64,000 nt of DNA from Porphyromonas sp. (GTDB lineage Bacteria > Bacteroidota > Bacteroidia > Bacteroidales > Porphyromonadaceae), in the NCBI GenBank assembly GCA_029983505.1, contig JASBZK010000003.1:1-64000 (forward strand). Reading direction: 5' to 3'. The first letter of the stretch is position 1. Each line of letters begins with the position of its first letter. Below the pieces are notes generated by a model that saw only the letters and a program-made list of their open reading frames with translations, was not told the DNA's origin and did no database searches. Positions 1-7,912 of this stretch are shown in pieces. The position numbers and the translations under genes were made by a program.

Positions 1-96
1 GTGTACCGTCTCAGTAATACCTTCCCAACTGTGTACTTTTTTCAGGAAGAGGACATACACTCTTCCATTCAAAGTCATTATATACCTTATCGATAG

Positions 97-104
97 CAAA
101 TATA
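97..104 (-). promoter_or_regulatory. Bacteroidota -7 promoter box (TATATTTG)
   Basis: Read on the minus strand this is TATATTTG, a full match to the Bacteroidota -7 consensus TAnnTTTG. It would drive transcription leftwards, out of the window. No good -33 box is apparent and no gene start is seen before the window edge, so this is a weak call. Confidence 0.3.
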
Positions 105-182
105 AGGAATAAAAAATCAATTATACCCTTTTCGGGGATATTATTTCAATGAAAGAAGGAATTATACCCAATAAGGAGGACT

Positions 183-278
183 ATGATATTTTCCTTGCAT
201 CACTTTGCTTTGATATGCTCCGAAATGGGTACTTTCTTAGTGAGCAAGCGTGCTAAGTACAAATGGGAGGTGTTGTAA
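183..278 (+). CDS. possible 31-residue peptide, doubtful
   Basis: An ATG at 183 lies 5 bases after an AAGGAGG sequence, which is unusually good for this phylum, and opens a 31-codon frame ending in TAA at 276-278. The predicted peptide starts MIFSLHHFALICSEM and resembles nothing I recognise. It sits alone in AT-rich DNA. Codon content gives no support. It could be a leader peptide or chance; ribosome profiling or conservation would decide. Confidence 0.15.
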   Translation: MIFSLHHFALICSEMGTFLVSKRAKYKWEVL

Positions 279-538
279 TCTATTGATTTATAGAGCAAAA
301 TACCCAATAGGAGATTGAAAGACTGAGAAGAAAGCCACGCGGTACAAGTATGTAAATCCTTATAAAACAGTGAGATAAAACTGTTTTCCCATTTATTTGA
401 GGGGTATTTGTACCGATTAAAACGCTAAAAAGCTGAGTGTCTGATAGGTGAATAGAGTGCATCGGCAAGTAATCCCCGATTATCAACCATCGAAAAACAT
501 TACTATTACTAAGACACTTCAAACTCGTCCGATGCGCT

Positions 539-631
539 AAAGACGAGTTCCAAACCTGCTCCTATTAAGAAAGACGAGTTCCAAACCTGCTCCTATTAAG
601 AAAGACGAGTTCCAAACCTGCTCCTATTAAG
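539..631. repeat. three perfect 31-bp tandem repeats
   Basis: Three identical 31-base copies (539-569, 570-600, 601-631) follow each other with no spacer. Each starts AAAGACGAGTTCC and ends CTCCTATTAAG. The first copy is preceded by AACTCGTC, the inverse of the GACGAGTT inside the unit, so a hairpin can form at the left edge. There are no spacers, so this is a minisatellite and not a CRISPR array. The copies are perfect, which suggests recent expansion. Confidence 0.85.
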
Positions 632-693
632 AGTGTGGATAAACCCCTTTGAAATCATTGCTCAGAAGGGAGGTCTTTACCGGAGGAAAAATA

Positions 694-1500
694 TCAATAG
701 TCGATGTAGCAGAGAAAAAGGCGAAAATGGCGCGAAGCCGTTTTCCCGCCGTAGAGGTCGACTTTGGGATCCGTGAGAGCCGGACCTTTCGTGGTATCAA
801 AACACCCGAAGGGGTAGAACCCGTTCGCCGCTCCGCCCCATCCGTAATTGCAGTGAAGATACTCTTCTATTGCTTCGCTTTCGTCGGTAACTTCTCCCGT
901 GACCGAAGTCGTCTCCCCTTTTATCCTTCTTCCGAGATAGCCGTCCACGATCCACGCATGTCCGTAGATCGGCGCATGCAGCCCCATGACAAGTACGGGC
1001 TTATCTTCCGACAGCATCGAGATGAGGCGTGGCGAATCTTTTCGTCTCAGAAAACGCAACTTTGCGTCAGGGAACCCGTTCTTTTGGAAAAAACGTAGCG
1101 CGTGCCAAGGCATCCCCATAGAAAACCGGTAATCGGCCCGGATGATGGTCTTTTCGGCAATAGAGGAGAGCAACTCCGCAACGACTTCTCTGACTTTAGT
1201 CGAGGAGCAGGGAAGCACCCTCGGCACCTCCGCAAGGATAGACCATTTCTCGGCGTTCGGCACCGGAAAGCCTTTCGAAGCCACAGCTGCAAAAATCTGC
1301 GCTATGGCGAGCGGAATGCACCCTATGGGCGCACGACCGTAGGCGCCAAAGAAGAGGTGCTTATGTCTCAAAGGCGATAGGGCATTATACGGGAAGAACT
1401 GGTGCCAAGAGGTACGCACCAAGGGCGTGATGAGTAAATCACGTCTACGATCCGGGGACGACCCGACGGGGAAGTCCGACTTAGCCTGAGTGGGTTGCAC
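694..1500 (-). CDS. C10 family (SpeB/PrtT-like) cysteine peptidase domain, apparently 5'-truncated
   Basis: The 268-residue product is almost exactly a C10 (streptopain-type) catalytic domain. It has a PYNALSP substrate-loop start, the catalytic cysteine in GCIPLAIAQIF (Cys61), the catalytic histidine in GHAWIVDGY (His181) and the NYGWGG motif (218-223). Family members are normally secreted with a signal peptide and a Spi-type propeptide; neither is present. The frame opens with GTG at 1500 directly after an in-frame TAA, so it cannot extend upstream. It lies 14 bases downstream of the DUF4294 gene on the same strand. It is either a remnant whose 5' part was lost or a cytoplasmic protease domain translated from the DUF4294 transcript. 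The active-site residues are intact, which argues against long decay. Confidence 0.7.
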   Translation of the reverse strand: MQPTQAKSDFPVGSSPDRRRDLLITPLVRTSWHQFFPYNALSPLRHKHLFFGAYGRAPIGCIPLAIAQIFAAVASKGFPVPNAEKWSILAEVPRVLPCSSTKVREVVAELLSSIAEKTIIRADYRFSMGMPWHALRFFQKNGFPDAKLRFLRRKDSPRLISMLSEDKPVLVMGLHAPIYGHAWIVDGYLGRRIKGETTSVTGEVTDESEAIEEYLHCNYGWGGAANGFYPFGCFDTTKGPALTDPKVDLYGGKTASRHFRLFLCYIDY

Positions 1501-1514
1501 TTACGGGACTGCTC

Positions 1515-2183
1515 TTAGACCATACCTTGCTCTACTTCCACACAGATACGCTCAAGAGTGGCATCTTGACCGTATGGATCCCAAGTGGTCTTGAGCGTCG
1601 TGCCGAAAAGTCCCGCCACGGCATTCCAAAAGCCTGCCGAGAAGCTGCCGAGGAAAGACTCTATGAGATCGTAGCTCGTGGAGCCTCCGGTTTCGCGCAT
1701 AATGAGCTTGAGGAGGATTTTGCCCTGATTCAGAGTGAGCTTTTTCATCTCAGGGTAGTACTGCTTGTAGACCTCCTTTTCCATTTTCCGAAGATGCCTT
1801 ATTTTCTCTTCCTCGGTGGGTAGGGTCTGGATGTACTCGTAAGTCTCCATCATCGTCCTGGCGACAATCTTGGCGTAGGGCAGCGTCCTTTTTACATCCC
1901 TCATAAGCCGGGTGTAATTGACGCGTTGCTTGGCGTTGGCGAAGTACATCGGGGGATAGATGATGATGCCGCGCAGAACCATCGTGGGCAGCACCACACC
2001 GTCTTCGTTGGTGAGTGGGACAAAGACGCCGTTGGCGTTATTCGTGACCTCCTCTGCCGTGTAGGTCCGATGCCCGGTCGGAGAGACTGCCTTGGCAGAC
2101 TGTCCGAAAGCGGGGAGACTGACGATGCCGACACAGAGGAGCAGCAGCGCAATGAGGTATGGTCTGTATGAAGAGGTATTCAA
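1515..2183 (-). CDS. DUF4294 family exported protein
   Basis: The 222-residue product has an N-terminal hydrophobic signal sequence ending near SLPAFGQS (residues 21-29), so it is exported to the periplasm or beyond. The remainder matches my memory of DUF4294, a Bacteroidota family of unknown function, with the segment VLPTMVLRGIIIYPP and a basic helical stretch rich in Lys, Glu and Tyr (about 85-165). A TATATTTG promoter box lies about 90 bases upstream. The neighbours are a glycosyltransferase upstream and a C10 peptidase fragment downstream. No catalytic motif is visible and the function is unknown. Confidence 0.75.
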   Translation of the reverse strand: MNTSSYRPYLIALLLLCVGIVSLPAFGQSAKAVSPTGHRTYTAEEVTNNANGVFVPLTNEDGVVLPTMVLRGIIIYPPMYFANAKQRVNYTRLMRDVKRTLPYAKIVARTMMETYEYIQTLPTEEEKIRHLRKMEKEVYKQYYPEMKKLTLNQGKILLKLIMRETGGSTSYDLIESFLGSFSAGFWNAVAGLFGTTLKTTWDPYGQDATLERICVEVEQGMV

Positions 2184-2274
2184 GTCTCGAATTCCTTTCG
2201 TTTGTCACCGGGTACTTTATAATTTCATATCGCGGAGCAGTACTCCGGATTTGTCTGAATCAAACAAATCAACG

Positions 2275-2282
2275 CAAATATA
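2275..2282 (-). promoter_or_regulatory. -7 box for the DUF4294 gene (TATATTTG)
   Basis: On the minus strand this reads TATATTTG, a perfect TAnnTTTG. It lies about 92 bases upstream of the DUF4294 start in the only real gap of this gene group. A matching -33 box at the usual 19-21 base spacing is not clear. Confidence 0.5.
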
Positions 2283-2319
2283 CGCACAAGTTCGGGACAA
2301 ACAGAAGACTTTGAAAACC

Positions 2320-3054
2320 TTAATCTTTCCGAGTGCTCTTTAACAGCCGAGAGGGGTAAAACCAAAAAATGGCTATGAGCAGGAGGACAAAGTCAAGCAA
2401 AACGATGCGCATAAAGTCCTGGAAAGGACGGAAATGACTGATGCGCTCCTCTCCCGGTGCATAGTACACGCGGATGGGGACGCTCCGGAGCGGGATATGT
2501 CGCCAAGCGGCACGGACGAGAATCTCCATCTCGAACTCGTATTTGCCGCTCAGCAGCTTCAAGTCTCTCAGCTTCCTTATCGGATAGAGCCGGTACCCTG
2601 TCTGGGTATCTTCCAAGCTCTGACCGGAGATGAGCCTGAAGAAGAAGTTGGAGAGATTATTTGCAAACGTGTTTTTGGCAGGCATATTTTCAGCCTTGAG
2701 GTTCCGCGCGCCGACCAGAAGCGAATCCGGATACCGACCTATTTTTTCGACAAATAGGGGAAGGTCCTCGGGATAATGCTGACCGTCCGAGTCGATGGTG
2801 ACGACATAACGGTACCCCAGCTCGTAAGCCCTGTCGAAAGCAGACCTTATGCCTGCCCCCTTACCCATATTGACGGGGTGGGTGACGACGTCTATGTCCG
2901 GATAACGGGTTCGGAGGAGCTCACCCGTGCCGTCTGTGGAGCCGTCGTTGATGACAAGGATTGGGTAGCCTTGGACTTTCAGACGATCCAATACTCCGGG
3001 GAGCTCCCGGACGTTATTGTACGAAGGGACGGCTACGATGATTTCTTGGTCCAT
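2320..3054 (-). CDS. GT2 family glycosyltransferase (dolichyl-phosphate-mannose synthase-like)
   Basis: The 244-residue protein begins with the GT-A nucleotide-binding fold of family 2 transferases: VAVPSYNN near residue 8, INDGSTDGTGELL at 35-47, and the metal-binding DSDGQH at 88-93. The C-terminus has one membrane segment (about 214-234) followed by a basic tail, so it is probably anchored on the cytoplasmic side of the inner membrane. It most resembles polyprenyl-phosphate hexose synthases, which charge a lipid carrier with a sugar from a nucleotide sugar. The acceptor cannot be read from the sequence. It begins 6 bases after the phosphoesterase gene and is presumably co-transcribed with it. 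Confidence 0.85.
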   Translation of the reverse strand: MDQEIIVAVPSYNNVRELPGVLDRLKVQGYPILVINDGSTDGTGELLRTRYPDIDVVTHPVNMGKGAGIRSAFDRAYELGYRYVVTIDSDGQHYPEDLPLFVEKIGRYPDSLLVGARNLKAENMPAKNTFANNLSNFFFRLISGQSLEDTQTGYRLYPIRKLRDLKLLSGKYEFEMEILVRAAWRHIPLRSVPIRVYYAPGEERISHFRPFQDFMRIVLLDFVLLLIAIFWFYPSRLLKSTRKD

Positions 3055-3060
3055 AGCGAT

Positions 3061-4374
3061 TCAGAGAAGGGGGATAGTGAGCTGATTGTCGGGGACTGAG
3101 GTGTCGTAGAGGCAATTCTCAATGACGGCAAAAATCCGGTCATACTGCGGATAGATCCCCTGCATAAACTTCCGGAGCTGTGAGAGTTTGTCTCCCGGCT
3201 TGGGGTGGATGAGTGCATCCTCGGGGTCGGGGTTGTACTCAAGTCCCTTCTCGTCTCCGAGCAAGTGTCCGGTGTAGATCGCCATAATGAGATCCTCAAA
3301 CGCCGGGTATGCGCTCAAAATCATCTCAGCCTGGTGATCGGTCACTTTGCCGGGGTAATGACGCCGTATGTACTCTATGACGAAAGCGATCATCCCGGGC
3401 ATCCCGGCTTGAAGATTATTGTACGCATAATCCTTGAGCTTAAGTCCTCCTGTCGTCTCGTTTTTGAGCTTGATGTAGTTTGTCTTGACTTCAAGGCGAT
3501 CTTCGTACACTTTGACGATGCGGTAGGGACAGGGGTAAGTCACGGGAGATCCCGTCTCCACGTCGTAAAGGTAACCGCCCCTGAACCGCCTCATAACCGC
3601 GTCCTGGGCATGAAAGTGCCCTGTGAAAACGACCCTTATGCCGGCATCTGCAATCTTCTCGGAGTCTCTGAGCCAATTTTTCAAGAGATACTCGCCTGCG
3701 ATGACGCTCTGGAGCGGAAAGTGTTCGAGTACGCCGTGGTGAATCATACCGAGGAGGATTTTACCCTGCTCGGCGGCTCTCCTGCCGACGTCCTTGATCC
3801 ACTCGTGGTCTTCGTTGGAGAGGGTACCGTTGGTATTGGGGTAGTGGTCCTCAAAGTTTTGCTCATAGATGTTGCTGTCTATCGCGATAATCCACAGTCC
3901 GTCCACCGGCTCTGCGAGATAAGAGAGGCGCGGGCCTCTCTCGATGATGTCGCCTTTGGTGACGTCGTAGCCGTAGTCCCTGTAGATCTCGGCAAAGTCT
4001 TCCGGAGTAATATGATCGGCTTTGCGGTGTTCTTCGCCGTTATAAATGGCGGCAAGCGGATTATTGATGTCGTGATTGCCGGGGATGACGAACGTATGGA
4101 TGCCCGCGTCGGAGACTTTAGAGAGCATCCTGCGGAGCAATTCGTGACTGGCGCGCTCGCCGTCCTTGGACAGATCCCCCGTGAGGAGCAAAATATCGGG
4201 CTTGTCCCCAATGATGTCGTCAAAAAGCTTGGAAATAATTTCGGGACTCTCCACGAGGAGTTTGCGGTCACTCAGAAGCGCTTTGTCGAACGCGCTTCCC
4301 TCTTTTTCCAAAAGCTCCGGTGCCATTAGATGCAGGTCGGACGCGATGGCTATTTTGGCGATACGGGTACTCAT
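3061..4374 (-). CDS. calcineurin-like metallophosphoesterase
   Basis: The 437-residue protein carries the full binuclear-metal signature of this superfamily: SDLHL (Asp13, His15), GDLSKDG (66-72), GNHD (99-102), a conserved MIHHG (210-214) and GHFHAQD (252-258). About 170 residues follow the core as an extra helical domain. No signal peptide is seen, so it is cytoplasmic. The substrate is not evident; homologues hydrolyse phosphodiesters or nucleotides. It sits 20 bases after the pseudouridine synthase gene and 6 bases before the GT2 gene. Confidence 0.85.
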   Translation of the reverse strand: MSTRIAKIAIASDLHLMAPELLEKEGSAFDKALLSDRKLLVESPEIISKLFDDIIGDKPDILLLTGDLSKDGERASHELLRRMLSKVSDAGIHTFVIPGNHDINNPLAAIYNGEEHRKADHITPEDFAEIYRDYGYDVTKGDIIERGPRLSYLAEPVDGLWIIAIDSNIYEQNFEDHYPNTNGTLSNEDHEWIKDVGRRAAEQGKILLGMIHHGVLEHFPLQSVIAGEYLLKNWLRDSEKIADAGIRVVFTGHFHAQDAVMRRFRGGYLYDVETGSPVTYPCPYRIVKVYEDRLEVKTNYIKLKNETTGGLKLKDYAYNNLQAGMPGMIAFVIEYIRRHYPGKVTDHQAEMILSAYPAFEDLIMAIYTGHLLGDEKGLEYNPDPEDALIHPKPGDKLSQLRKFMQGIYPQYDRIFAVIENCLYDTSVPDNQLTIPLL

Positions 4375-4394
4375 GACGAAGATTGATTGGGGGA

Positions 4395-5081
4395 TTATCG
4401 GATTTCTTTTGCGAATTTACCAAAAAGTTGGTCACTACCTTCGGGAAATGCCGCGACCACGCGGACAAATTCTTTCGAGACCGGGTGCGTAAATGCAAGC
4501 TCTCTCGCATGCAGCGAAATGGATCCTCCTTGGTTCGATCTCTTGGCTCCGTACTTGAGGTCGCCTTTGATGGGGCATCCTATGGCTGAGAGCTGAGCCC
4601 GGATCTGGTGGTGTCGTCCCGTGAGGAGCGTGATTTCCAGGAGGGAGAAATGGTCTCCGACGTAGAGGGTACGGTACTCCAGTATGGATTCTTTTGCGTT
4701 TTTGGCTCCGGGAGTGGTGACGAAAGACTTATTCTGAGCTTCGTCCCGCCTCAGCCAATGGGTGAGTGTCCCTTCCGCTTGGGAGGGCGTCCGCTCTACG
4801 ATGGCCCAATACTTCTTGGTCACTGCCTTTTTGTCTGCGAAAAGGGCATTCATCCTGCCGAGTGCTTTACTTGTCTTGGCAAAGAGTACCACACCGGAGA
4901 CGGGACGGTCGAGGCGGTGCACGACGCCGACGAATACATTTCCGGGCTTTTGGTACTTTTCTTTGAGATACTTTTTGACGAGGTCACTCATCGGGACGTC
5001 TCCCGTCTTGTCGCCTTGGACGATTTCTCCGGGAGATTTATTGACGATAATCAGGTGATTGTCTTCGTATAGGACTTCCAT
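4395..5081 (-). CDS. RluA family pseudouridine synthase
   Basis: The 228-residue protein has the RluA-type catalytic motif HRLDRPVSG (55-63) with Asp58 as the expected catalytic residue, an N-terminal YEDNHLIIVNKSPG segment, and a TGRHHQIRAQL motif in the C-terminal half. There is no S4 domain, so it resembles the short RluA/RluC-like single-domain enzymes that isomerise uridines in rRNA or tRNA. Target RNA is unknown. It is the first gene of a minus-strand run with the phosphoesterase and GT2 genes. A 23-bp repeat array lies just upstream. Confidence 0.88.
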   Translation of the reverse strand: MEVLYEDNHLIIVNKSPGEIVQGDKTGDVPMSDLVKKYLKEKYQKPGNVFVGVVHRLDRPVSGVVLFAKTSKALGRMNALFADKKAVTKKYWAIVERTPSQAEGTLTHWLRRDEAQNKSFVTTPGAKNAKESILEYRTLYVGDHFSLLEITLLTGRHHQIRAQLSAIGCPIKGDLKYGAKRSNQGGSISLHARELAFTHPVSKEFVRVVAAFPEGSDQLFGKFAKEIR

Positions 5082-5132
5082 TATGGTAGGGGATGGTAAT
5101 TATTCGCCGTAAGGTAGGGAGGGCGAAGCAAG

Positions 5133-5216
5133 AAAGGTACGTACCGGGGAGAGAGCCCCGGTCTGTACCTTTTCCTTTTCTGTGTCTGTACCTTTTGATC
5201 TCCTTGGTACGTGCAA
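5133..5216. repeat. 23-bp periodic intergenic array 1, with strong hairpin
   Basis: Units recur at GGTACGTACC (5136), GGTCTGTACC (5160), TGTCTGTACC (5183) and GGTACGTGCA (5206); the last three are exactly 23 bases apart. The first two units form a strong hairpin (5133-5172): AAAGGTAC, ACCGGGG, loop, CCCCGGT, GTACCTTT with two small internal loops. It lies between the fabG stop and the next minus-strand gene, so it probably terminates the fabH-fabG operon. It belongs to the window-wide repeat family. Confidence 0.8.
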
Positions 5217-5234
5217 AGTTTTCTCGAGTCTGTA

Positions 5235-5978
5235 TCACATAAAAAGACCGCCACTTACTTCGAGAACCTGCCCCGTGATGTAGGCCGCGTCATCGGAAGC
5301 AAGAAAGAGGACTGCATTGGCAATGTCCTCGGGCCGGGCAAAGCGCTTGAGCGGGATTTCTTTTTCATACTCGGCCTGCACCTTTTCGGACAAGACGGCA
5401 GTCATATCCGTTTCGACGAAGCCGGGTGCGATGACATTGACGCGGATGTTGCGTGATCCGAGTTCGCGCGCCACGGATTTGCTGAATCCGATGATTCCGG
5501 CCTTTGAGGCGGCGTAATTGGCCTGTCCCGCGTTACCGTGCGCGCCGACGACAGAAGCGATATTGACGATGGCACCGGAGCGGGCTTTCATCATAGGCGT
5601 AACGACCGCTTTTGTGAGGTTAAAGACACTCTTGAGATTGGTGCGGAGTACGGCGTCCCAGTCTTCCTCGGTCATACGCATCAGGAGGTTGTCCTTCGTG
5701 ATGCCGGCGTTATTGACGAGGATGTCTATTTTCCCGAAGTCGTTGAGGACTTCTGCCACAAACTTGGCTGCGGCTTCCGTGTCTCCTGCATCAAAAGCGT
5801 AGCCTTTGGCTGTGCCGCCGATTTCCCGGGCTTCCCTCTCGACGCTTTCGCTATTTGCGCCGATCGAGCGCCCCGTAAAAGCTACAGTGGCGCCCCTGCG
5901 GACGAGTTCGAGCGTGATGGCTCTTCCGATTCCTCTGGTGCCGCCGGTGACGACAGCCGTTTTTCCTTGCAAATTCAT
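5235..5978 (-). CDS. fabG: 3-oxoacyl-[acyl-carrier-protein] reductase FabG
   Basis: This 247-residue short-chain dehydrogenase reduces 3-oxoacyl-ACP with NADPH in the elongation cycle of type II fatty-acid synthesis. Visible landmarks are the TGGTRGIG nucleotide loop (11-18), NNAG (89-92), Asn114, Ser142, and the YxxxK pair Tyr155/Lys159. Length and the C-terminal SGGLFM end are typical of FabG. Its start overlaps the stop of the upstream TetR gene by 4 bases, giving tight translational coupling. It is the last gene of the fabH-era-der-tetR-fabG operon. Confidence 0.93.
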   Translation of the reverse strand: MNLQGKTAVVTGGTRGIGRAITLELVRRGATVAFTGRSIGANSESVEREAREIGGTAKGYAFDAGDTEAAAKFVAEVLNDFGKIDILVNNAGITKDNLLMRMTEEDWDAVLRTNLKSVFNLTKAVVTPMMKARSGAIVNIASVVGAHGNAGQANYAASKAGIIGFSKSVARELGSRNIRVNVIAPGFVETDMTAVLSEKVQAEYEKEIPLKRFARPEDIANAVLFLASDDAAYITGQVLEVSGGLFM

Positions 5979-6571
5979 TTCTTTAGTCCTTCTTCTAAAA
6001 GTATTCTTACGATGTTATAGGTCTCCTGTACAGCATCGTCTTTCCTCCCGAACTGACCGCGTATGAACGGTATCTCGAGTCCTTTCATGCAGGCATGAAG
6101 GAGATAGACTGTACGTTTGAGGTTCAACTTTTTGAAAGCGCCCTCTCTGATTCCCTCCTCCAGTATGGTTGCGATGAGCTGACGCTCGAGAATGTCGAAG
6201 CGGATCCTGGCACGCTCCACATTGGCGTAATCCTTGAAGAACTCGGCTTCCAAGGATCCGTTCCACTTGACGATTTTGCTTACTGCCACTTCGTGCCTTG
6301 CCGCATATTGGAGGATCTTCTCCATCGGATCCATTTTTCGACCCACGAACGCCTCGAGCTCATTGTAGAGATGCTGGAACTCCTGCTGGATGACCTCCAT
6401 ATACACCTCCTCCTTGGCACTGAAGTAGGTGTAGAGGGTGCGTCTGCTTTTCCCGGAGCGCCTGGCGATCCGGTTCATGGTCACGGCTTGGTAGCCTTCT
6501 TCTGCGAAGAGCTCCCGGGCTGCGGATATAAAAAGTTCGCGAGTCTGTTCCCGAAGTGTGGATTTGGCCAT
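5975..6571 (-). CDS. TetR/AcrR family transcriptional regulator
   Basis: The 198-residue protein has an N-terminal TetR-type helix-turn-helix (about residues 10-57, core AVTMNRIARRSGKSRRTLYTYF) and a helical ligand-binding domain with no close match I can name. It starts 3 bases after der and overlaps fabG by 4 bases. Its location inside an operon that begins with fabH and ends with fabG suggests control of fatty-acid synthesis, by analogy with other TetR or MarR regulators of lipid genes, but this is inference. The ligand could be an acyl-CoA or acyl-ACP. Confidence 0.85.
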   Translation of the reverse strand: MAKSTLREQTRELFISAARELFAEEGYQAVTMNRIARRSGKSRRTLYTYFSAKEEVYMEVIQQEFQHLYNELEAFVGRKMDPMEKILQYAARHEVAVSKIVKWNGSLEAEFFKDYANVERARIRFDILERQLIATILEEGIREGAFKKLNLKRTVYLLHACMKGLEIPFIRGQFGRKDDAVQETYNIVRILLEEGLKK

Positions 6572-6574
6572 TCG

Positions 6575-7897
6575 TTACTTTTCGCGTATAAAGATGTTGA
6601 CGGGTGTGCCCGAAAAGTCCCAGTTTTCCCGAATCTGATTCTCCAGAAACCGTTTGTACGGCTCTTTCACCCACTGAGGCAGATTGGCGAAGAATACGAA
6701 GCTCGGCACCTGTACTTTGGGGAGCATCGTGATGTACTTGATCTTAATGTACTTGCCCTTGATGGCGGGAGGCGGCGTCTGGCTGATGATGGGAAGGAGG
6801 GTGCTATTGAGCTGAGCGGTGGGTATGCGTTTCTTGCGCTTGTCGAAGATCTCTTTCGCAAAGTCGAGTACTTTCATAATCCTCTGCTTTTCGGTAGCCG
6901 AGATGAAGATGATGGGGAAATCGACAAACGGGGCAAAGCGTCCATAGATGGCTTCTTTGTAGCCCTCCATGACGGCATTGTTCTTCTCTTCGATAAGGTC
7001 CCACTTATTCACGCAGACGATGAGCCCTTTTTTGTTTTTCTGGATGATGTTGAAGATGTTCTGCTCTTGGCTCTCGATACCCCTCGTCGCATCAATCATA
7101 AGCACACAGACATCGCAATTCTCTATCGCTCTGATGCTGCGCAAGACCGAGTAATACTCGAGATCTTCGTTGACCTTGCCTTTTCTGCGGATGCCGGCGG
7201 TATCTACGAGCAGGAACTCTTTGCCGAACTTATTGTACCGTGTGTAGATGGAGTCGCGGGTGGTACCGGCCACGTCGGTCACGATGTGGCGCTCTTCGCC
7301 AAGAAAGGCATTGAGGAGGGAGGATTTGCCGGCGTTCGGCCGACCTACGACCGCGATGCGTGGTATCTCCGGATCCGCCTCATCGTCCGGGAGCTGTTCA
7401 GGCAGTTCTTTGACCACCTGATCGAGCAGGTCGCCTGTCCCACTCCCACTGAGTGCACTTATGGTATACGGATCTCCGAGACCAAGCTTGTAAAACTCTG
7501 CCGCGTAGGCATCCATCTCGAAATTGTCGCTCTTATTGGCGACAAGCAGGACCGGCTTTTTCGAGCGCCTCAGCAGTAGCGCGACTTCTTCGTCAAGGTC
7601 GGTGAGACCCATCTGGGTGTCCACCACGAAGAGGATGAGATCCGCTTCTTCGATGGCGATTTGGACCTGCTTATTGATTTCCGGCTCAAAAGCGTCCTCG
7701 CTGAGCTCTACCCACCCGCCTGTGTCTACAATAGAGAAGGTGGAGCCGTTCCAAGAGCTCTGTCCGTATTGCCTGTCTCGAGTGGTGCCGGGAGTGTCGG
7801 TCACTATGGCGTCGCGCGTCTCTGTGAGCCGGTTGAAAAGGGTACTCTTGCCGACGTTTGGCTGCCCTACTATGGCGACCAGTCTGTTTTTTGCCAT
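6575..7897 (-). CDS. der: ribosome biogenesis GTPase Der (EngA)
   Basis: The 440-residue protein has the tandem GTPase domains unique to Der: the first P-loop GQPNVGKS (11-18) with DTGG and NKSD, and the second GRPNAGKS (185-192) with DTAG (232-235) and NKWD (297-300). A KH-like domain occupies about 350-440. Der acts in late 50S subunit assembly. It follows era by 15 bases in the same operon, so two ribosome-assembly GTPases are co-expressed with two fatty-acid genes. Confidence 0.96.
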   Translation of the reverse strand: MAKNRLVAIVGQPNVGKSTLFNRLTETRDAIVTDTPGTTRDRQYGQSSWNGSTFSIVDTGGWVELSEDAFEPEINKQVQIAIEEADLILFVVDTQMGLTDLDEEVALLLRRSKKPVLLVANKSDNFEMDAYAAEFYKLGLGDPYTISALSGSGTGDLLDQVVKELPEQLPDDEADPEIPRIAVVGRPNAGKSSLLNAFLGEERHIVTDVAGTTRDSIYTRYNKFGKEFLLVDTAGIRRKGKVNEDLEYYSVLRSIRAIENCDVCVLMIDATRGIESQEQNIFNIIQKNKKGLIVCVNKWDLIEEKNNAVMEGYKEAIYGRFAPFVDFPIIFISATEKQRIMKVLDFAKEIFDKRKKRIPTAQLNSTLLPIISQTPPPAIKGKYIKIKYITMLPKVQVPSFVFFANLPQWVKEPYKRFLENQIRENWDFSGTPVNIFIREK

Positions 7898-7912
7898 TAT
7901 GGTTTGTCTTTA

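Larger units (their letters stand above)
1..693. other. AT-rich region without a convincing gene
   Basis: This stretch is clearly more AT-rich than the rest of the window and holds no open frame that looks like a known protein. Visible contents are a TATATTTG promoter-like box on the minus strand (97-104), a possible 31-codon reading frame with a strong Shine-Dalgarno (183-278) and three 31-bp tandem repeats (539-631). It may be a decayed or horizontally acquired segment. An 80-codon minus-strand frame at 280-522 has no recognisable features and is not called. Confidence 0.5.

Noticed and set aside
280..522. 80-codon minus-strand frame in the AT-rich region
   Set aside because: No similarity, no ribosome-binding context and no neighbour relation.
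539..631. CRISPR remnant
   Set aside because: The 31-bp copies are contiguous with no spacers.
3205..4329. 374-codon plus-strand frame opposite the phosphoesterase
   Set aside because: The minus-strand product has a complete metal-binding motif set; the antisense frame has none.
6095..7579. 494-codon plus-strand frame opposite tetR and der
   Set aside because: der and tetR are unambiguous on the minus strand; no domain in the antisense frame.
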